Origin: JADKIH01 sp031417395
GTDB taxonomy: Bacteria; Bacteroidota; Bacteroidia; AKYH767-A; 2013-40CM-41-45
Direction of reading: 5' to 3'
Assembly (NCBI GenBank): GCA_031417395.1
Contig: JANOVM010000039.1
Location: 8,183 to 72,182 of the forward strand
Length of the DNA stretch: 64,000 nt
Position numbers and translations under genes: made by a program. Below, piece after piece: positions 1 to 9,838 of the stretch. The stretch's first letter is position 1. Each line of letters begins with the position of its first letter. The notes beneath the pieces are model-generated. The model saw only the letters and a program-made list of their open reading frames with translations. It made no database searches and was not told where the DNA came from.

Positions 1-1
1 T

Positions 2-1885
2 ACTTATTGCCTTCCTGCAATTGCCAATGCTACCGGATATTATTGGTGGATAGACCGCAATGCTAATCCTTCTTTGTCATTTACAAGCACAACGTTAACG
101 ACTACCTATACTACTTCTACACCGTGTGTTACCATATTTATTCCTTTCGGATATACCGGAGACCAGGAACTGGAAGTTGAAGGCTTTAATTGCGCCGGTA
201 ATGGAAGACATAATGAGATTGTAATCAAGGTTGTTTCTCCCGACGATAATAATCCTTGTACTATTGACGCTTGTAGCAGTGGTATTGTAACTCATGTTAA
301 TAATAAGCCGGTAGCTTCAGCAGTGGTAACTACACCAATTTTATGTTACAACGGTACCGGTTGTGTAACAGTTCAGGTTGCAGGTGGAGCAACGCCTTAT
401 AATTATAACCTGGGACTATTTAATCCTGATACTACAATTTGCAATGTATCTGCAGGCAGTGGAAAAACTTTCACGTTTACTGATGCTAATGGATGTTCAT
501 TTAAATCTACCCCGGTTAATCTTACCCAGCCGTCAAAGTTGAACGTTTCGACTTCTCAAACACCTTCAGGATGTAATACTAATACCGGTACTGCAAAAGC
601 GACTCCTTCAGGTGGTACACCGGGATATCAGTATCTCTGGTCGCCGGGTGGACAAACTACTCAAACAGCAACAGGACTTGCACCGGGTAGCTATTCAGTT
701 ACAGTTACTGATGCCAATGGATGTACTGCAACTAAAACTGTTACAGTGCTGTCTAACGGTAACGGTAATCTTCCTGCACCCGGTCCAATTTCAGGAACAG
801 TTTATGTTTGCGATGGACAATGCATAACTTACAGTATTCAGCCTGTACAGGGAGCAATCTCATACCAATGGACATTGCCAAACGGAGCTTCCGGAAGTTC
901 TACATCAACTTCTATAACTGTCTGCTTTAATTCTCATTTCCGTCGAACAGGAGGTTCTATTTGTGTAAGAGCTGTAGGTTCTTGTGGAACGAATCCATCA
1001 ACTTGTTTAACGCTTATTCCTGTAACTTCAAAACCTTCAAAACCCGGTTCAATTAGTGGACTTGTTCCTGTTTGTCCTCCTGCAACAGGCACCATACAAC
1101 AGACATATTGTATTAATCCTGTATCAAATGCAACAAGTTATCAATGGACAATTACAGGTAATTCCAATCCTTCGCTTTCAATTGCTTCCGGACAAGGAAC
1201 AACTTGTGTAGTGATAAATATTCCTGCAGGTTATAATGGAAACCAGGATCTTGAAGTAAAAGCGATTAATTGCAAAGGATCAAGCTCTTCAAGAGATATT
1301 GATATTAAAAAGTTCAGTACACTTTCAACACCTAATGCCATTGGTGGACCTTCAAGTGTTTGCCTAAGCCAGGTTAAAACGTATAATACCAATACTGTAA
1401 ACGGAGCTACATCATATGCTTGGTTTGTAACGGGTGGTGCACAAATAATTTCAGGTCAAGGAACTAAATCAGTTCAGATTTCATTTGCAAATTGCACAAC
1501 TACTACCGTAGTAATAACTGTTACTGCTTCAAATTCTTGTTTCACTTCAAATCCTCGTACTCAAACAGTAACGGTGAATTTAAATTGCAAAACATCGAAT
1601 GGTGCACTTGCTGAGCCTCAAGAAGTAAATCTTAATTCAATTTCGCTTTATCCTAATCCTACTTCCGGTAAAACAACCTTGTCTATAAATTCAATAGCAG
1701 ACGGTAAATTTAACATGAAGGTATTTGATGTAATTGGAAAAGTATTGATTAATGAAGATCTTACATTATCAGAAGGTCTGAATACAAAAGAGATTAACCT
1801 TGAAAATGTATCTCATGGTCTTTACTTTGTAACGATTAGATCTGAAGGAATGGAAAGCCAAACCTTAAGAATTATTGTTGAATAA
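2..1885 (+). CDS. T9SS-exported surface protein with PKD-like and SprB-type repeats (5' end cut by window)
   Basis: The reading frame is open from base 2, so the gene starts before the window; 627 residues are visible. It contains repeated Ig-like/PKD-like modules with the pattern 'ATSYQWTI..G', each ending in a GxGT..V.I strand. Around nt 550-750 is a SprB-type repeat (GGTPGYQYLWSPGG, then SYSVTVTDANGCTATKTV). The last ~80 residues are a type A T9SS sorting domain: LYPNPTSGK, then VFDVIGKVL and GLYFVTI. The product is probably a secreted, surface-attached adhesin-like protein that crosses the outer membrane by T9SS; its binding partner is unknown. A strong rho-independent terminator follows 20 bp after the stop. 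The family call is firm, the function is not. Confidence 0.85.
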   Translation, partial: TYCLPAIANATGYYWWIDRNANPSLSFTSTTLTTTYTTSTPCVTIFIPFGYTGDQELEVEGFNCAGNGRHNEIVIKVVSPDDNNPCTIDACSSGIVTHVNNKPVASAVVTTPILCYNGTGCVTVQVAGGATPYNYNLGLFNPDTTICNVSAGSGKTFTFTDANGCSFKSTPVNLTQPSKLNVSTSQTPSGCNTNTGTAKATPSGGTPGYQYLWSPGGQTTQTATGLAPGSYSVTVTDANGCTATKTVTVLSNGNGNLPAPGPISGTVYVCDGQCITYSIQPVQGAISYQWTLPNGASGSSTSTSITVCFNSHFRRTGGSICVRAVGSCGTNPSTCLTLIPVTSKPSKPGSISGLVPVCPPATGTIQQTYCINPVSNATSYQWTITGNSNPSLSIASGQGTTCVVINIPAGYNGNQDLEVKAINCKGSSSSRDIDIKKFSTLSTPNAIGGPSSVCLSQVKTYNTNTVNGATSYAWFVTGGAQIISGQGTKSVQISFANCTTTTVVITVTASNSCFTSNPRTQTVTVNLNCKTSNGALAEPQEVNLNSISLYPNPTSGKTTLSINSIADGKFNMKVFDVIGKVLINEDLTLSEGLNTKEINLENVSHGLYFVTIRSEGMESQTLRIIVE

Positions 1886-1903
1886 AAGTTTCGACTGATA
1901 TTG

Positions 1904-1942
1904 AAAAATCCCTCTCTGAATTTATCGGAGAGGGATTTTTTT
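1904..1942 (+). terminator. Rho-independent terminator after the first surface protein
   Basis: The stem CCCTCTC (1910-1916) pairs with GAGAGGG (1928-1934), extended by A-T pairs, and is followed by a run of seven T. It lies directly downstream of the plus-strand stop at 1885. Confidence 0.85.
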
Positions 1943-2270
1943 GTTTTTATTTCATAAATTATTGAAAATGATTTATTTAAATTTTAATAAATTTTTTAGA
2001 AAATTATTAAAATCGAGAATCTGTAATGATATTGAATTTGTAATTACAGGAATAATTGGTAATCAAATATTTATAAATAATAATTGGATTGTTAATTCAA
2101 TTAATTGTAATAATTTCAACTTAATAGATAAAATATGATGCATGATTTTTCTTTAAAAATAAATAAAAAACCGCTTTTTAGCACAAATGAAACATTTCTT
2201 ACACTCTACCGTTAGAATAGTTGTGTTTCATGTTAAGTTTTAAGTTAAGTAATTTTAGTTGTTGATCAGA
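1943..2270. other. Gene-free AT-rich interval
   Basis: Very AT-rich sequence lies between the plus-strand terminator and the bidirectional terminator at 2271. A 65-codon frame at 1941-2138 starts with TTG, has strongly AT-driven composition and no recognisable features, so it is not called. An 8-bp inverted repeat, ATGAAACA (2187-2194) and TGTTTCAT (2224-2231), is the only other structure seen. Confidence 0.5.
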
Positions 2271-2301
2271 AAACTTCGGAGGTAAACTCCGGAGTTTTTT
2301 G
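2271..2301. terminator. Bidirectional terminator between the intergenic region and the WD40 gene
   Basis: The stem AACTTCGGAG / CTCCGGAGTT has one non-Watson-Crick position and a short GTAA-type loop. It is followed by T6 on the plus strand and TTTTCT on the minus strand. Its likely job is to end the minus-strand radical SAM-WD40 operon, whose last stop is at 2337. Confidence 0.7.
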
Positions 2302-2336
2302 TATCCGTTGATAGATGTAAAAAGGCTGTGGGTTTA

Positions 2337-3245
2337 TTAAGTTTTTTCAATTTTCCAGCTAATAATACTTCTGTCATCACTTGCAGAAAGTAAATTATCT
2401 TTCATCCAGGTAATTTTATTTACACTGTGTTTATGGCCTTCGTTTTTTTCAGCATCAATTCTATAGAGAAAATTTAAATCAGCGCTTTCCCAGATTTTCA
2501 CAGTTCTATCTCTGCTTGCTGTAGCAAAAAATGATTTATCGGGAGAAAATTCAATTGAATAAATGGCATAATTATGCGCCGGAATTGATTTAATAAGCTT
2601 GAAATCGTTTGATGTCCAAAAATTTAAATGTGCATCACGGCCGGCACTTAATATTACATCCTGTTCAGGATGAAAAGAAACAGCATTGACTGAGGACGTA
2701 TGAGCTATGAAAGAGTGAATCTGCTCAAGTTTTTCTAAATGTATTATCCGTATGGTTCCATCACCGCAACCAACGGCAGCAATATTTTCAGCTTTATTGA
2801 AAGCAACAGACCGGATTTTTTCGGAGCATAAGGAGAGTGACTTTATAAAAGAAAAATCTTTTGCCGACCAGAAAGCAATTTTTCCATCGCCGCCTGTTGT
2901 TAGTATCAGATCATTCGCTAAAGAATATTGAATTGAATAAATTCCTTTTTGATGAAACAAGAAGAAGTGTATTTCTTTTTTCTCATTAAGATCAACGACA
3001 TGCATTCCACCGCCGGAAACTCCCGCAAGTAATATGTTTTTCTCGGGCAGAAATTTAAGAGAATAAATAGTGGTTCCTGTATTAACAATTCCTTTATTTT
3101 CAGAATCTTTAAGAAGCCCTCTCAAACTAATTATCTTATCGCCTCCGCCGGAAAAAAATCCTTCTTCATAAAATGGTTCAAGAGCATAAACAGGGGCCTC
3201 GTGGTTACTGAAAACGAAATTTTTTTCAATAGATAGCATAGACAT
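2337..3245 (-). CDS. WD40-repeat beta-propeller protein, cytoplasmic
   Basis: 302 aa with no signal peptide. About seven WD40 blades can be read, for example HQKGIYSIQYS..GGDGKIAFW, HTSSVNAVSFHP..GRDAHLNFW and HNYAIYSIEFSP..SRDRTVKIW. This number would close a single propeller filling the whole protein, so it is probably a protein-protein interaction scaffold rather than an enzyme. It starts 26 bp downstream of the radical SAM gene stop, so the two are probably co-transcribed and it ends at the hairpin at 2271-2301. An ATG at 3239 is an alternative start two codons in. Its partner is unknown. Confidence 0.85.
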   Translation of the reverse strand: MSMLSIEKNFVFSNHEAPVYALEPFYEEGFFSGGGDKIISLRGLLKDSENKGIVNTGTTIYSLKFLPEKNILLAGVSGGGMHVVDLNEKKEIHFFLFHQKGIYSIQYSLANDLILTTGGDGKIAFWSAKDFSFIKSLSLCSEKIRSVAFNKAENIAAVGCGDGTIRIIHLEKLEQIHSFIAHTSSVNAVSFHPEQDVILSAGRDAHLNFWTSNDFKLIKSIPAHNYAIYSIEFSPDKSFFATASRDRTVKIWESADLNFLYRIDAEKNEGHKHSVNKITWMKDNLLSASDDRSIISWKIEKT

Positions 3246-3271
3246 TGATTAATGAAATATCAAATATAAAT

Positions 3272-4294
3272 TTAAGACCAGACCTTTGTTCCTTCTGAGC
3301 AATTGGAACAAATGTCGTTTTCTTTTCGGCTTGTTAAGACTGATTTTCTGAATTTGTTATACGATTCGCTTTTCCATATGGAGCTGAAATTATTTTCATT
3401 CAGATTGCCCATGCTGTATTTGGCATCCTTATCAAAACAGCAGGGAACCATTTTTCCGTCCCACGTTATTACGGATGTTTGCCACAATTTCCAGCAATGG
3501 TTAAGCAGTTTGTTTTTAAGAAAATACTCCCCGGTTATATTTTTTTTGTACCTGGAATATTTTTCTTGTGTTGGAATCAATTCATTGCCATTTCTAAAAT
3601 CATAAACCTGAGCAGTCTTAAAAGCAATACTATCAACTCCAATTTCTTTTGCCAGCTTTTTTGCATCCTCAATCTGGTGTTCATTTGGATGAACCACTAA
3701 AAACTGGAAAACCACGTAAGGACGATAGGAGTTAAGCTTTTTTTTCCATGAAACGATATTTTTTGTACCCGCTAAAACTTTTTCAAGTGAGCCTCCAATG
3801 CGGTATTGACTGTAAACATCCTGTGTCGTGCCATCGATTGAGATAATGAGTCTATCGAGTCCGCTTTCTACAGTTTTGCGTGCAGTATCGTCATCCAGAT
3901 AATGTGCATTGGTAGAAGTGGCTGTATAAATCTTTCGTAAAGAAGCATACCGTATCATATCTAAAAACTCAGGATGGAGAAAAGGTTCACCTTGAAAATA
4001 AAAAATCATGTATAGCACATTCTTGTGGAGTTGATCTGTAACATTTCTAAAAAAGTTTTTATCGAGCATGCCGGTAGGCCTGGTAAAGGATCTTAGTCCA
4101 CTGGGGCATTCCGGACACCGCAGATTGCAGGATGTCGTCGGTTCAACAGAAATGGAAGATGGAAAGCCGAATACAAAAGGAGTGTGGGAAAGTTTAGATA
4201 AGTAATATCCACTTACAACCTTTATCAAATTAATAATTCGCTGAACGGATAATTTGGATAATAAATTAAAAAGATCGCGCAGGTTGGTATTCAT
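3272..4294 (-). CDS. Radical SAM / SPASM-domain protein
   Basis: 340 aa from the ATG at 4294; a longer frame to 4303 would need a TTG start. The radical SAM cluster motif CNLRCPEC lies at residues 56-63 and would bind a [4Fe-4S] cluster that cleaves S-adenosylmethionine. The C-terminal ~80 residues carry a Cys-rich SPASM-type region (CWKLW, VPCCFD, CSNC) expected to bind one or two auxiliary Fe-S clusters. Such proteins modify peptides, proteins or sugars. No peptide precursor gene is visible beside it, and the adjacent WD40 gene is the only operon partner, so the substrate is undetermined. Confidence 0.85.
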   Translation of the reverse strand: MNTNLRDLFNLLSKLSVQRIINLIKVVSGYYLSKLSHTPFVFGFPSSISVEPTTSCNLRCPECPSGLRSFTRPTGMLDKNFFRNVTDQLHKNVLYMIFYFQGEPFLHPEFLDMIRYASLRKIYTATSTNAHYLDDDTARKTVESGLDRLIISIDGTTQDVYSQYRIGGSLEKVLAGTKNIVSWKKKLNSYRPYVVFQFLVVHPNEHQIEDAKKLAKEIGVDSIAFKTAQVYDFRNGNELIPTQEKYSRYKKNITGEYFLKNKLLNHCWKLWQTSVITWDGKMVPCCFDKDAKYSMGNLNENNFSSIWKSESYNKFRKSVLTSRKENDICSNCSEGTKVWS

Positions 4295-4585
4295 TAATAA
4301 CAAAGATGCAAAATTTAATGCCGATACCGTTGGTTTTAATTAATAAGGAAATAATAATTGTATGATTGAATTTGTGAATATGAAAGATGTAATACAGTAT
4401 TGGGTTATTTTTATTTTGAATGAATGTTCCATATAATAAAAAAAATCTACTCACGAATACATTAAAGCCTCTTTTTAAAGTAATTCCTTTGAAAATAATT
4501 GGCAATCTCTTGTTAATAATTTACTTTGAACCAAGAAAATAAATTAACGACTTCAACTTATCTTGGATGCTTAAAAATAAAAAAA

Positions 4586-7500
4586 GTGACTCAACGTATA
4601 ATTTATTTTACCTGCTTTCTTTTTGTACTGGCGATTGGCGCAAGCGCACAGGACACGTGTTCAACAGCTTCATCACTGTGTGCAAGTAGTACTTTAGCCA
4701 GAACTACAATAGCTGCAACTACCAATGCAAGTGATCCCGTTTTAAGCTGTGGAGATGGAGTTGTTAACAATAGCGTCTGGTTTACATTGTTAGCTATTAA
4801 TAATGGAAATACCACCATTACAGTAACCGGAATTGATAACAATCCCGGTTTGGACATGGAGGTTTACACTGGATCCTGTGGTTCCCTTACCACCATCGGC
4901 CAATGTGCCAGTGGAAGCAGCGCGACTGCCGGAACTATGAGCGTTTCTTTTGCTGTTGTAGCCGGTGTAACCTATTATGTCATGGTTGATGGAAATGCAG
5001 GAAACCAGGAAGCATTCAATATTACTGCAACAACTCCCAACGATGCAATTGTGGCAAGACCTGCTACTGATTTTGATGTAAATCCATATTCCGGTTGCAT
5101 TCCATTAACAACGGTATTGGACAGCCAGACGGTTTTACATGGGGGAAATAATATTACTTTTGAATGGAAAATTGGAAGCGGAGCGTATGTTAAAGCTACA
5201 GGCTTTGATACTACAGTAACCTTTTCTGCTGCTGCTGTAAATACTATTAATCTTCGTGTTTGTAATAAAGAGTGCGGATGTAAAATTAATAGTCAGGATG
5301 TAGTGTCTCAAAACCTGGTTCCGACAATTACCGCTGTTCCTTCAATTACTTGCGTTGGAACGCCGATTAATTTCACTTCAGCCGCTTCCGTTTTACCGAC
5401 TCCTCCCTTTGTTAATCCCAATGTAATATTGTGGGAATGGGATTTTGGAGACACTGCTTCAGGAGCTTCTAATTATGCAACAGGTTCGTCGGTTTCTCAC
5501 TTGTTTATTGGTCCTCCTAATACCTATAATGTCAGACTAATAGCACATGGAACGTGTGGGCCGGATACAGTATTTAAAGTTATTACAATCCTGCCAAAAC
5601 CAATTGCCAATATAACGGGCCCTAGTGAATCATGTGAAGGTCAGACTCTTACCTTGGGAACGGCTCTTACCTATGCTGTTGCTCCCATTACTTATACTTG
5701 GTCAGGAGTAGGAACTTTTTCCTGTACAAATTGCGCTTCAACCAATATTACGAATTTAATACCGGGCGGACCGTATACCTATCAGGTTTCTATCATCGAC
5801 GTGCATGGTTGTACTGCTGATACTACAAAGGATGTAATAATTCACCCAAGGCCATCTGTTTTTGCAGGTGGTTTTCTAACGGTATGCCGAAACGATACTG
5901 CTCAATTAAATGCTGTTCCTTCAGGCGGATATCCTCCGTATACATATAAATGGACACCTGCTTTAGGATTAAACAGTGATACCATTTACAATCCCTTTAC
6001 TTTTAATACTGATAATAAAACCTATTGTATTGTCGTAAAAGATTCCAATGACTGTCCTTCTCTTTCAGATTGTATTCTTTTAACCCAATATCCTCAGCCA
6101 ACAATTTCTTCTGCTAATCCTTCCTTTTGTACAACACTGCCTAATCTTCAAAATACGTTTACCGTAAACGGACCGAATGCAGGTTCTTCATATTCCTGGA
6201 GGTTGTCGACGGATTATTCCTTAATTACAGGAGCAGCTCCCGATTCTTCAAGTATAACTGTTGACTTTCCTCCTATTATAGGTACTTATAATTTCAAGGT
6301 TATCGTAAATGATGCTTTAACCGGATGCGACGATACGGTTTCTACATCCTTTAATATTACTCCAGGGCTTAATATGGGCGTTACGGGTCCTTCTCAAATG
6401 TGTGATGGTGATACTGTAACATTAAACGTATCAGGAGCAGTTTCCTATGTTTGGTCACCTTCTCCAGCTTATGCTCTGTCGAATCCAAATGCCTCTTCTC
6501 AAAATGTTTCACCACCATCTACTACCGTTTTTACAATAACGGGTACTGCAGGGACTTGTACTCAAACAATAAAGGATACTCTTATAGTATATGGAAATCC
6601 TAATGCTGTTGTAAGCCCTATTCCACCTTATTGTGGTTGCGCAAATGTTACTCTAGATGGTGTCGGAAGTACCGCAGGCATGTCCTATCTGTGGACAAGC
6701 TCTTTAGGCAGTCCGATTACTTCACCGACAAGTTTAGTTACACTGGCGAATGTGTGTGATACTGATACCATCATGTTAACGGTAACAGATTTAATTACTA
6801 CCTGTGCAACCTCTGCATCAACAGTAGTTCTTGCAACCCCACGCCCGGCGGTTCAGGCCAATGTGACGCCGCCTTTTATTTGTATTGGTGTTCCAACCTT
6901 GGTTCAACTGGATGGTACCGGAAGTGATGTATTACCCGGTACAACTTATATATGGAGTAGTGATAATCCTGCAACGGTTTATGGTGATTCAACAGCATTG
7001 GATTCGACCGCCAATATTAATACGCCGACGGTTTTTTATCTGACTGTTATGAATACCGCCGGTTGTGATTCCATGGCTACGGATACAGTTAATGTATTTA
7101 CAGAACCTGTCATTAGCTCTAATCCACCATTTGTTTGTACATCGGATATTATTCGCCAGTCAACAGTTACTATTACAGGTGCTTCTCCCGCATCTTCTTA
7201 TATATGGACTATGATACCGCCTTGTGTCAATCCTGCAATTATTGCAGATTCTTCTACTTCTTCTCAATTGTTTGATTTAGCTGCCTGTGGACCTGCTGTC
7301 GATACTTTTGTTGTTTCCGTTTATGATTCTGTTACAACATGTACTACCAATCTTGTTTCAACGGTAACTGTCGTAAGCGGTGTTGTTTTATCATTATCTC
7401 CTGATACAACTTTTTGTGAAGGCGGTGTAGCAACATTAACAGTTTCCGGTGCTAATTCATTTTTATGGAGTACAGGCGATACTATTCCTACATTGGTATT

Positions 7501-9610
7501 TAACAACCTTACTGCTGTCAGTTCCCCCTATACATATACTGTTACAGGAACTATAGGAAGCTGCGTTGCAACTAAATCAGTTGTGGTTACAGTAAACCCT
7601 GTTCCAAATACCGGTCCTATAACCGGTCAGACAACAGTTTGTGAAAACGATACATTCATTTATGTCGTTACTCCTCCAAACGGTAATTATACATGGAATA
7701 TTACGGGCGGCACTATTCTCAGCGGACAGGGAACCGATAGCATTCTTGTAAATTGGAATACTAACGGCCTTGAAACAATAACAGTAATTGATACAAATGC
7801 TTTTGGCTGTGCAGGAATACAACAGGTAATGAATGTTGTGGTCAACCCTCTTCCTGCTGCACCGACTGTAACCGGACCCGCTGTAGTTTGTAGCGATGTT
7901 GTTGAAACCTATTTTGTAAATATTACTGCAGGTTCAACATATTATTGGTCCATATCCGGGGGGAGTTTTTTAGGTGCATCGACAGGTGCAGTTAATACGC
8001 TCCAATGGGGACCTGCCGGATCGGGAACATTAAATGTTTATGAAGTTACGGCTGCAAATTGTACAGGGCCAACATCACTTTACAATGTAACCATTAACCC
8101 GCGTCCATCTCCTGTAACAATTATTGGTAACACATTAGTATGTGATAACATTCCTGAAATTTATACTGTTTCTGCTACTGCAGGTTCATTTTATACGTGG
8201 GATGTATTGAATAATTCTCAGGACACCCTCAATGCTGCAACCGATTCTTTACTGGTAACCTGGGGTGCAAATACTTCAGGACAAATCACCATTTTTGAAA
8301 CCAACCAGTATAATTGTAATAGTGATACTACCGGAATCTCTGTCACCATTAATCAGCATCCGCAAATATTATTGCCTGTCGATTCAGCAATAATATGTAA
8401 CAATGCAACGTATCAAATTGTTGCCAGTGCGAATACTGCCAATATCGTATGGCATCACGATGGAAATGGAAGCTTGTCGGATTCATTAATTACTTCTCCT
8501 GTCTATACCCCTTTAATTACAGACACCGGATATGTTCATCTTTATATGGTCGCTTCAAATCCTCCTTGTCTGAATGATACTGCCCGTCTGGTTATCTATG
8601 TAGTACCATCTCCTGTAGTAACGGTTACGGGTCCCGTAGCGCCAATATGTTATGGTTCCATTGACAGTGTTCGTGCAACTGCAGGTTTAACGGATCTATA
8701 CATTTGGACTCCGGGAGGAATTCCAAGTCCGATAATTGCAATTCGTCCTCTTGTTACTACAACCTATATTGTTGCTGTTACCAATACATATAATTGTACT
8801 ACTTATTCTTCTATTGGAGTCAGTGTAATTCCACCGGGAATTCCTGCTGCCGGTCCTGATCAGGATGTTTGTACAGGAACACCAATTATCCTAAGCGGTT
8901 CTCAGCAGAATGCCGGAGGACTTATATGGTCAACCGACGGTGATGGAACTTTTCAACCAAACAATACTTCAACATCGGTTACCTATGAACCCGGACAACA
9001 AGATTCTACGAGTGGATCTGCAACAATTTATCTGGCCACTACAGGAGCATGTTTGAATTTAACAGATACACTGATTGTTCTAATTCGTCAGCATCCATAT
9101 ATTACAGCAGGAAGCGATACTACTTTAACCATAGGTGCAGGACCCGGCGTAATGCTGCCATTAAATCCTGTTACCATAAATGTTCAGGGTGTTATTTGGA
9201 CTTCTTCAGGTAATGGAACATTTGCCCCTTCAGACACTTCACTGAATGCAACGTATATGCCGTCGAAGGAAGATTTTAACCGCGATTCAATTGTAATTAC
9301 AGTTACTACAACCGGAACATGTTCTGCTGCCAGCGATTATCTCGTTGTCGATTTCTCTCCTCTTATCATTCCAAATATCTTTACCCCTTATCCATCAAGC
9401 CCCGGTATTAACGATTATTTTTCCATCAGAAATCTTACTCCAAATACAGGAGTTAAGATTTTCGACCGATGGGGTATGCTTGTATATCAAAGCGATTATT
9501 ATAGAAATGACTGGGATGCTTACGGATTGAAAGCAGATGTTTATTTCTATGTTGTATCCTCTGTTGAGAAAGATTATAAAGGCTGGGTGCAAGTGCTGAG
9601 AGAAGAATAA
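4586..9610 (+). CDS. Giant PKD-repeat protein with type B T9SS / gliding-motility C-terminal domain
   Basis: About 1,674 aa from a GTG at 4586. The frame also runs back to a TTG at 4526, but there is no ATG near the N-terminus. The GTG is preferred because it gives a clean signal peptide ending at GASAQ. Order: signal peptide; an N-terminal beta-sandwich resembling pre-peptidase C-terminal domains (NSVWFTL, then GVTYYVMVDG); an authentic PKD domain (LWEWDFGD); and roughly fifteen PKD/Ig-like modules with Cys pairs and Tyr-x-Trp strands. The last ~85 residues are the gliding-motility-associated type B sorting domain: IIPNIFTPY, VKIFDRWGMLVY, DVYFYVV. It is probably a cell-surface adhesin or motility-associated filament. 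A strong terminator follows. Confidence 0.85.
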   Translation: MTQRIIYFTCFLFVLAIGASAQDTCSTASSLCASSTLARTTIAATTNASDPVLSCGDGVVNNSVWFTLLAINNGNTTITVTGIDNNPGLDMEVYTGSCGSLTTIGQCASGSSATAGTMSVSFAVVAGVTYYVMVDGNAGNQEAFNITATTPNDAIVARPATDFDVNPYSGCIPLTTVLDSQTVLHGGNNITFEWKIGSGAYVKATGFDTTVTFSAAAVNTINLRVCNKECGCKINSQDVVSQNLVPTITAVPSITCVGTPINFTSAASVLPTPPFVNPNVILWEWDFGDTASGASNYATGSSVSHLFIGPPNTYNVRLIAHGTCGPDTVFKVITILPKPIANITGPSESCEGQTLTLGTALTYAVAPITYTWSGVGTFSCTNCASTNITNLIPGGPYTYQVSIIDVHGCTADTTKDVIIHPRPSVFAGGFLTVCRNDTAQLNAVPSGGYPPYTYKWTPALGLNSDTIYNPFTFNTDNKTYCIVVKDSNDCPSLSDCILLTQYPQPTISSANPSFCTTLPNLQNTFTVNGPNAGSSYSWRLSTDYSLITGAAPDSSSITVDFPPIIGTYNFKVIVNDALTGCDDTVSTSFNITPGLNMGVTGPSQMCDGDTVTLNVSGAVSYVWSPSPAYALSNPNASSQNVSPPSTTVFTITGTAGTCTQTIKDTLIVYGNPNAVVSPIPPYCGCANVTLDGVGSTAGMSYLWTSSLGSPITSPTSLVTLANVCDTDTIMLTVTDLITTCATSASTVVLATPRPAVQANVTPPFICIGVPTLVQLDGTGSDVLPGTTYIWSSDNPATVYGDSTALDSTANINTPTVFYLTVMNTAGCDSMATDTVNVFTEPVISSNPPFVCTSDIIRQSTVTITGASPASSYIWTMIPPCVNPAIIADSSTSSQLFDLAACGPAVDTFVVSVYDSVTTCTTNLVSTVTVVSGVVLSLSPDTTFCEGGVATLTVSGANSFLWSTGDTIPTLVFNNLTAVSSPYTYTVTGTIGSCVATKSVVVTVNPVPNTGPITGQTTVCENDTFIYVVTPPNGNYTWNITGGTILSGQGTDSILVNWNTNGLETITVIDTNAFGCAGIQQVMNVVVNPLPAAPTVTGPAVVCSDVVETYFVNITAGSTYYWSISGGSFLGASTGAVNTLQWGPAGSGTLNVYEVTAANCTGPTSLYNVTINPRPSPVTIIGNTLVCDNIPEIYTVSATAGSFYTWDVLNNSQDTLNAATDSLLVTWGANTSGQITIFETNQYNCNSDTTGISVTINQHPQILLPVDSAIICNNATYQIVASANTANIVWHHDGNGSLSDSLITSPVYTPLITDTGYVHLYMVASNPPCLNDTARLVIYVVPSPVVTVTGPVAPICYGSIDSVRATAGLTDLYIWTPGGIPSPIIAIRPLVTTTYIVAVTNTYNCTTYSSIGVSVIPPGIPAAGPDQDVCTGTPIILSGSQQNAGGLIWSTDGDGTFQPNNTSTSVTYEPGQQDSTSGSATIYLATTGACLNLTDTLIVLIRQHPYITAGSDTTLTIGAGPGVMLPLNPVTINVQGVIWTSSGNGTFAPSDTSLNATYMPSKEDFNRDSIVITVTTTGTCSAASDYLVVDFSPLIIPNIFTPYPSSPGINDYFSIRNLTPNTGVKIFDRWGMLVYQSDYYRNDWDAYGLKADVYFYVVSSVEKDYKGWVQVLREE

Positions 9611-9632
9611 TTATTTTTAAAATGATAAATTT

Positions 9633-9666
9633 AAAAACTCCGTTAGTCTGACGGAGTTTTTTTTTA
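9633..9666 (+). terminator. Rho-independent terminator after giant PKD protein
   Basis: A perfect 10-bp stem, AAAACTCCGT (9634-9643) with ACGGAGTTTT (9651-9660), encloses a 7-nt loop and is followed by an extended T run. Confidence 0.9.
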
Positions 9667-9792
9667 TCCCTCTTTTCATAAAGAACTTTTATAGAACTTA
9701 TTTTTTAAATTAAACTATAAGTTTTCAAAGAAAACACTCAAATTTTTATAAAAATGCAATTTTATTTTCTATGAAATGTCAAATTATCCAAT

Positions 9793-9800
9793 TACATTTG
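9793..9800 (+). promoter_or_regulatory. Bacteroidota-type -7 box (TACATTTG)
   Basis: TACATTTG matches the Bacteroidota sigma-ABfr -7 consensus TAnnTTTG exactly and sits 38 bp before the ATG at 9839. The expected -33 TTTG is not clear. Confidence 0.5.
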
Positions 9801-9838
9801 ATATAACAAATTGAATCTAACCCTCTAATTCTGATTTC

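Noticed and set aside
1941..2138. 65-codon plus-strand ORF after the first gene
   Set aside because: It starts at TTG, is almost wholly AT-composition driven and overlaps a terminator tail; no domain or promoter supports it.
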